From an uncultured Prevotella sp. (GTDB lineage Bacteria; Bacteroidota; Bacteroidia; Bacteroidales; Bacteroidaceae), in the NCBI GenBank assembly GCA_945869265.1, contig CAMBOI010000022.1, forward strand, positions 1-54,365: DNA of 54,365 nucleotides. Reading direction: 5' to 3'. The translations under genes were made by a program, and so were the position numbers. This document shows positions 52,741 through 54,365 of the stretch, one piece after another. The first letter of the stretch is position 1. Every line of letters starts with the position of its first letter. The notes under the pieces are model-generated. The model ran no database searches, was not told the origin of the DNA, and saw nothing but the letters and a program-made list of their open reading frames with translations.

Positions 52741-52964
52741 CCTCATCATCAATCATCCGAGCCTTTGGCTCTTAATCTGTGCAAATTTTGATTATCACAG
52801 ATTTTTAAGGCACGGAAATCCACAGCTTTTTCAAAGTCACGGCTTTTGGCTCCGCATTGAAATTCTCCACGGCACTTCGTGGTTACGGCTTGCTTGCGCA
52901 AGTTCGCGGCTTAGTATGCTTTGTAGTCAGCCCTATACCCAATAAGCAGTGCGTCAGCCGCGCC
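52741..52964. other. Non-coding spacer with mixed short repeats
   Basis: It contains TCATCAATCATC units and an AATCTGTG...CACAGATT inverted pair near 52.77-52.81 kb, related to the one after cysK. GC-richer stretches with small hairpins follow (GGCACTTCGTGGTTACGGC; GCTTGCGCAAG). No open frame here looks like a gene. Confidence 0.5.
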
Positions 52965-53222
52965 CTCGGCGCATAGATAATCGCACTATGTGCGTCAAAT
53001 AATCGCAACTCTGTTGCGTAGGTAATCACGAGCAACCCCTTTAGGGGCGAGAGCTTGTTTGCGAGTACAGAACAGCCGGTTTACCGGTTAAGTCCCCTGT
53101 ACCCTGAGGGGAAAGGGGATTTAGGGGAAAGCGGTGGAGCCCCTCTTCAGGTTAAGAGGGGACGGGGGAGTTTTCGAAAAGTAGGAGCCTCTCCTAGCAG
53201 GAGAGGACGGGTGAGGTAGAAA
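52965..53222. repeat. Composite hairpin repeat, copy A
   Basis: Starts CTCGGCGCATAGATAATCG and holds two tandem 22-bp units whose hairpins are CGCAC-TAT-GTGCG (52982-52994) and CGCAA-CTCTG-TTGCG (53004-53018). Then come CCCCTTTAGGGG, GCTTGTTTGCGAGTACAG, CCGGTTTACCGG and GC-rich AGCCTCTCCTAGCAGGAGAG near 53.19-53.21 kb. The same modules recur in order in copy B. Confidence 0.8.
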
Positions 53223-53255
53223 AATCCCTCATCAATCACTTTTTTCTCCGATTTC

Positions 53256-53287
53256 CTTGCAAATCTCAGAATAAATGTATATCTTTG
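53256..53287 (+). promoter_or_regulatory. Promoter of the antitoxin gene
   Basis: -7 TATCTTTG (53280-53287) with CTTG (53256-53259) 20 bases upstream; ATG at 53317. Confidence 0.6.
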
Positions 53288-53316
53288 CAGCAGATTTTTA
53301 TTTAAAAGGTATTATT

Positions 53317-53478
53317 ATGAATCAGCTTACATTAAATATAGATGTTCCTTCAGGTATTTATAATGTCGAAACAAAGAGAACACATTCATTCAGAAAACTT
53401 CGTGGCGTGATGTCTTCTGATAAACCTTACAAAGAAATGTTAGAGGATGCATTAAAGGAGAAATATTCTATACCATAA
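53317..53478 (+). CDS. Small antitoxin-like protein
   Basis: This 53-aa protein begins MNQLTLNIDVPSGIYNVE and ends ALKEKYSIP. Small proteins of this shape precede PIN-domain toxins in Bacteroidales. The helical C-terminal part (KPYKEMLEDALKEKY) would plug the toxin. A frame open from 53275 adds 14 residues, but the promoter places transcription start inside that stretch. AT-rich, unlike its GC-rich repeat surroundings. Confidence 0.6.
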   Translation: MNQLTLNIDVPSGIYNVETKRTHSFRKLRGVMSSDKPYKEMLEDALKEKYSIP

Positions 53479-53786
53479 CATATCTAATTGAATTGGATTT
53501 AAAACATAATGGATATTCTGAGAAAACGACAAGAATAGCAAGACTTAGAGAAATCCTTAATGGAGTATTAAATACATTCTTTATACCCGAATTGGATTGG
53601 CTAATATTATATAAAGGTGTGAATAGCACCTTGTTCAATGATTTGGAAGACAGTTATCAATATGAAGTTGCAATTAAGAGTGGATGTAATTATTTGATAA
53701 CAGGCAATCTTTCTGATTATAAGAATTCTGATCAGACATTGATTAAGGTATTATCTCCTCAAGAATTTCTGATGTCTTATCACTAA
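53424..53786 (+). pseudogene. N-terminally truncated PIN-domain toxin
   Basis: The C-terminal part of a PIN ribonuclease is clear: FNDLEDSYQYEVAIKSGCNYLITGNLSDYK, then LSPQEFL (full stretch about 53637-53772). These hold the Asp/Glu of the second half of the active site. The frame is open from 53424 and reads GEIFYTITYLIELDLKH across the antitoxin stop, but the N-terminal strand with the first catalytic Asp (usually DTNV) is missing and no ATG exists. TTG 53493 would give 97 aa, against about 130-140 for the family. A deletion fusing the antitoxin end to the toxin interior is the simplest reading. Confidence 0.65.
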
Positions 53787-53821
53787 TCAGTAATCAATAA
53801 TCATTCTTCATTTTCACAGCT

Positions 53822-54130
53822 CTCGGCGCATAGATAATCGCACTATGTGCGTAAAACAATCGCAATTTTATTGCGTAAAATAATCGCAATTCTATTGCGT
53901 AAAACTCCACGAGCAACCCTTTAGGGGCGAATTTTCGTGCCAGCGAGAGCAAAGCATCAAGCTCGCTTGAATGCTCTGCCGAGCGCAGCCGAAAATCAAC
54001 GCAGTTAAAGCTTGTTTGCGAGTACAGAACAGCCGGTTTACCGGTTAACTCCTTCCCTTCTGAGAAGGGGAGGATTTAGGAGGGGATGTGGAGCCTCTCC
54101 TAACAGGAGAGGACGGGTGAGGAAGAAAAA
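53822..54130. repeat. Composite hairpin repeat, copy B, with nested hairpin element
   Basis: Same order of modules as copy A. It has three tandem units (hairpins at 53839-53851, 53861-53875 and 53885-53899), then CCCTTTAGGGGCGA, GCTTGTTTGCGAGTACAG, CCGGTTTACCGG and CTCTCCTAACAGGAGAG. A 77-base insert (53931-54007) absent from copy A separates two modules. It is a third hairpin element: outer stem ATTTTCG (53931-53937) with CGAAAAT (53990-53996), inner stem CAAGC-TC-GCTTG. Confidence 0.8.
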
Positions 54131-54164
54131 ATCAATCATCATTTAAAATGAATCAACGTACTGA

Positions 54165-54365
54165 AGTGAACCCACAAAGTTGGACGGGTTAATAACTGTG
54201 AGCCTGTTCGAATGCCTTTCTGTATAAAACAGGTGACATACCGTTGAGTCTCAATTTTATTCTCTCATTATTATAGTATTCCATATACTCTTTTAAATCA
54301 GTTATAAATGAATCCATCGATGTGTATTTCTTTGCATACAGCAGCTCAGACTTCATTATTCCAAA
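54165..54365 (-). mobile_element. IS3-family insertion sequence, 3' end (continues past window)
   Basis: The coding end of an IS3-type transposase lies at 54189-54365. Outside it, TGAACCCACAAAGTTGGAC (about 54168-54186) looks like the terminal inverted repeat beginning with TG. The other end and the target duplication are beyond the window. Confidence 0.65.
54189..54365 (-). CDS. IS3-family transposase OrfB C-terminus (partial)
   Basis: The minus-strand frame reads FGIMKSELLYAKKY and continues DSFITDLKEYMEYYNNERIK, then RLNGMSPVLYRKAFEQAHSY before the stop. This is the IS3/IS150-group rve integrase end. FGIMKSE contains the last catalytic Glu of the DDE triad, and YYNNERIK...L.GMSPVLYR is diagnostic. 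The start lies beyond the window. Confidence 0.9.
   Translation of the reverse strand, partial: FGIMKSELLYAKKYTSMDSFITDLKEYMEYYNNERIKLRLNGMSPVLYRKAFEQAHSY

Noticed and set aside
53275..53316. Upstream 14-residue extension of the antitoxin
   Set aside because: The -7 box lies within it, so it would not be fully transcribed.
52982..53899. CRISPR-like arrays of short hairpin units
   Set aside because: Units are 22-24 bp with no unique spacers between them and no cas genes nearby; they are simple tandem hairpin repeats.

Overview
The window reads as the chromosome of a Bacteroidales bacterium, most likely Prevotella/Segatella. Nearly every promoter I can place has the Bacteroidetes form (-7 TAnnTTTG, often a -33 TTTG-like box about 20 bases upstream). 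The gene families also fit: RprXY, MetY, DUF2723, DUF5686, carboxynorspermidine dehydrogenase and T9SS-age periplasmic peptidases. No rRNA, tRNA or CRISPR array was seen. These identifications come from reading motifs, not from database searches.

Left accessory region (1-8.2 kb): a partial DUF4160 gene diverges from a long structured RNA (about 289-697). The RNA runs straight into a restriction-modification-like operon: a short methylase lacking its catalytic NPPY motif, an Eco57I-type N6-adenine methylase with an AT-rich swapped core, and a 927-aa GIY-YIG/SF2 helicase protein. Next come a small sigma-70 factor, an unknown protein and a frameshifted DUF3987 P-loop protein, which look like a mobile-element remnant.

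Core region (8.3-34.5 kb): a DUF5686 outer-membrane protein, myo-inositol-phosphate synthase with an ATP-grasp/HAD fusion, a PiT phosphate transporter and a histidine kinase lie on the minus strand. On the plus strand follow cysE, a THUMP methyltransferase, a DPP-IV-like peptidase, purD, a membrane protein, a YqaA-ZnuA fusion with its ABC ATPase, a DUF2723 protein, a polysaccharide deacetylase and queG. Then mnmA, rsgA and frr lie on the minus strand.

Region 34.5-52.7 kb: metY and cysK (sulfur assimilation, with a palindromic operator ahead of metY), rprY-rprX, two tandem kinases with periplasmic solute-binding sensors (the first with a degenerate ATPase domain), a Wza-type export lipoprotein, a DUF6621-like gene, carboxynorspermidine dehydrogenase, recA, a secreted unknown protein, and dnaK behind a near-perfect sigma-54 promoter.

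Right end (52.7-54.4 kb): an antitoxin with a truncated PIN toxin lies between two copies of a composite hairpin repeat, followed by an IS3-family transposase end. The most distinctive signals are several repeat families. One is a roughly 80-bp covarying hairpin element with the tail CGACGAAGTCAATTA, seen at 30.2, 36.1 and 53.9 kb. Another is a TAGGAATT microsatellite that has entered the queG coding frame.
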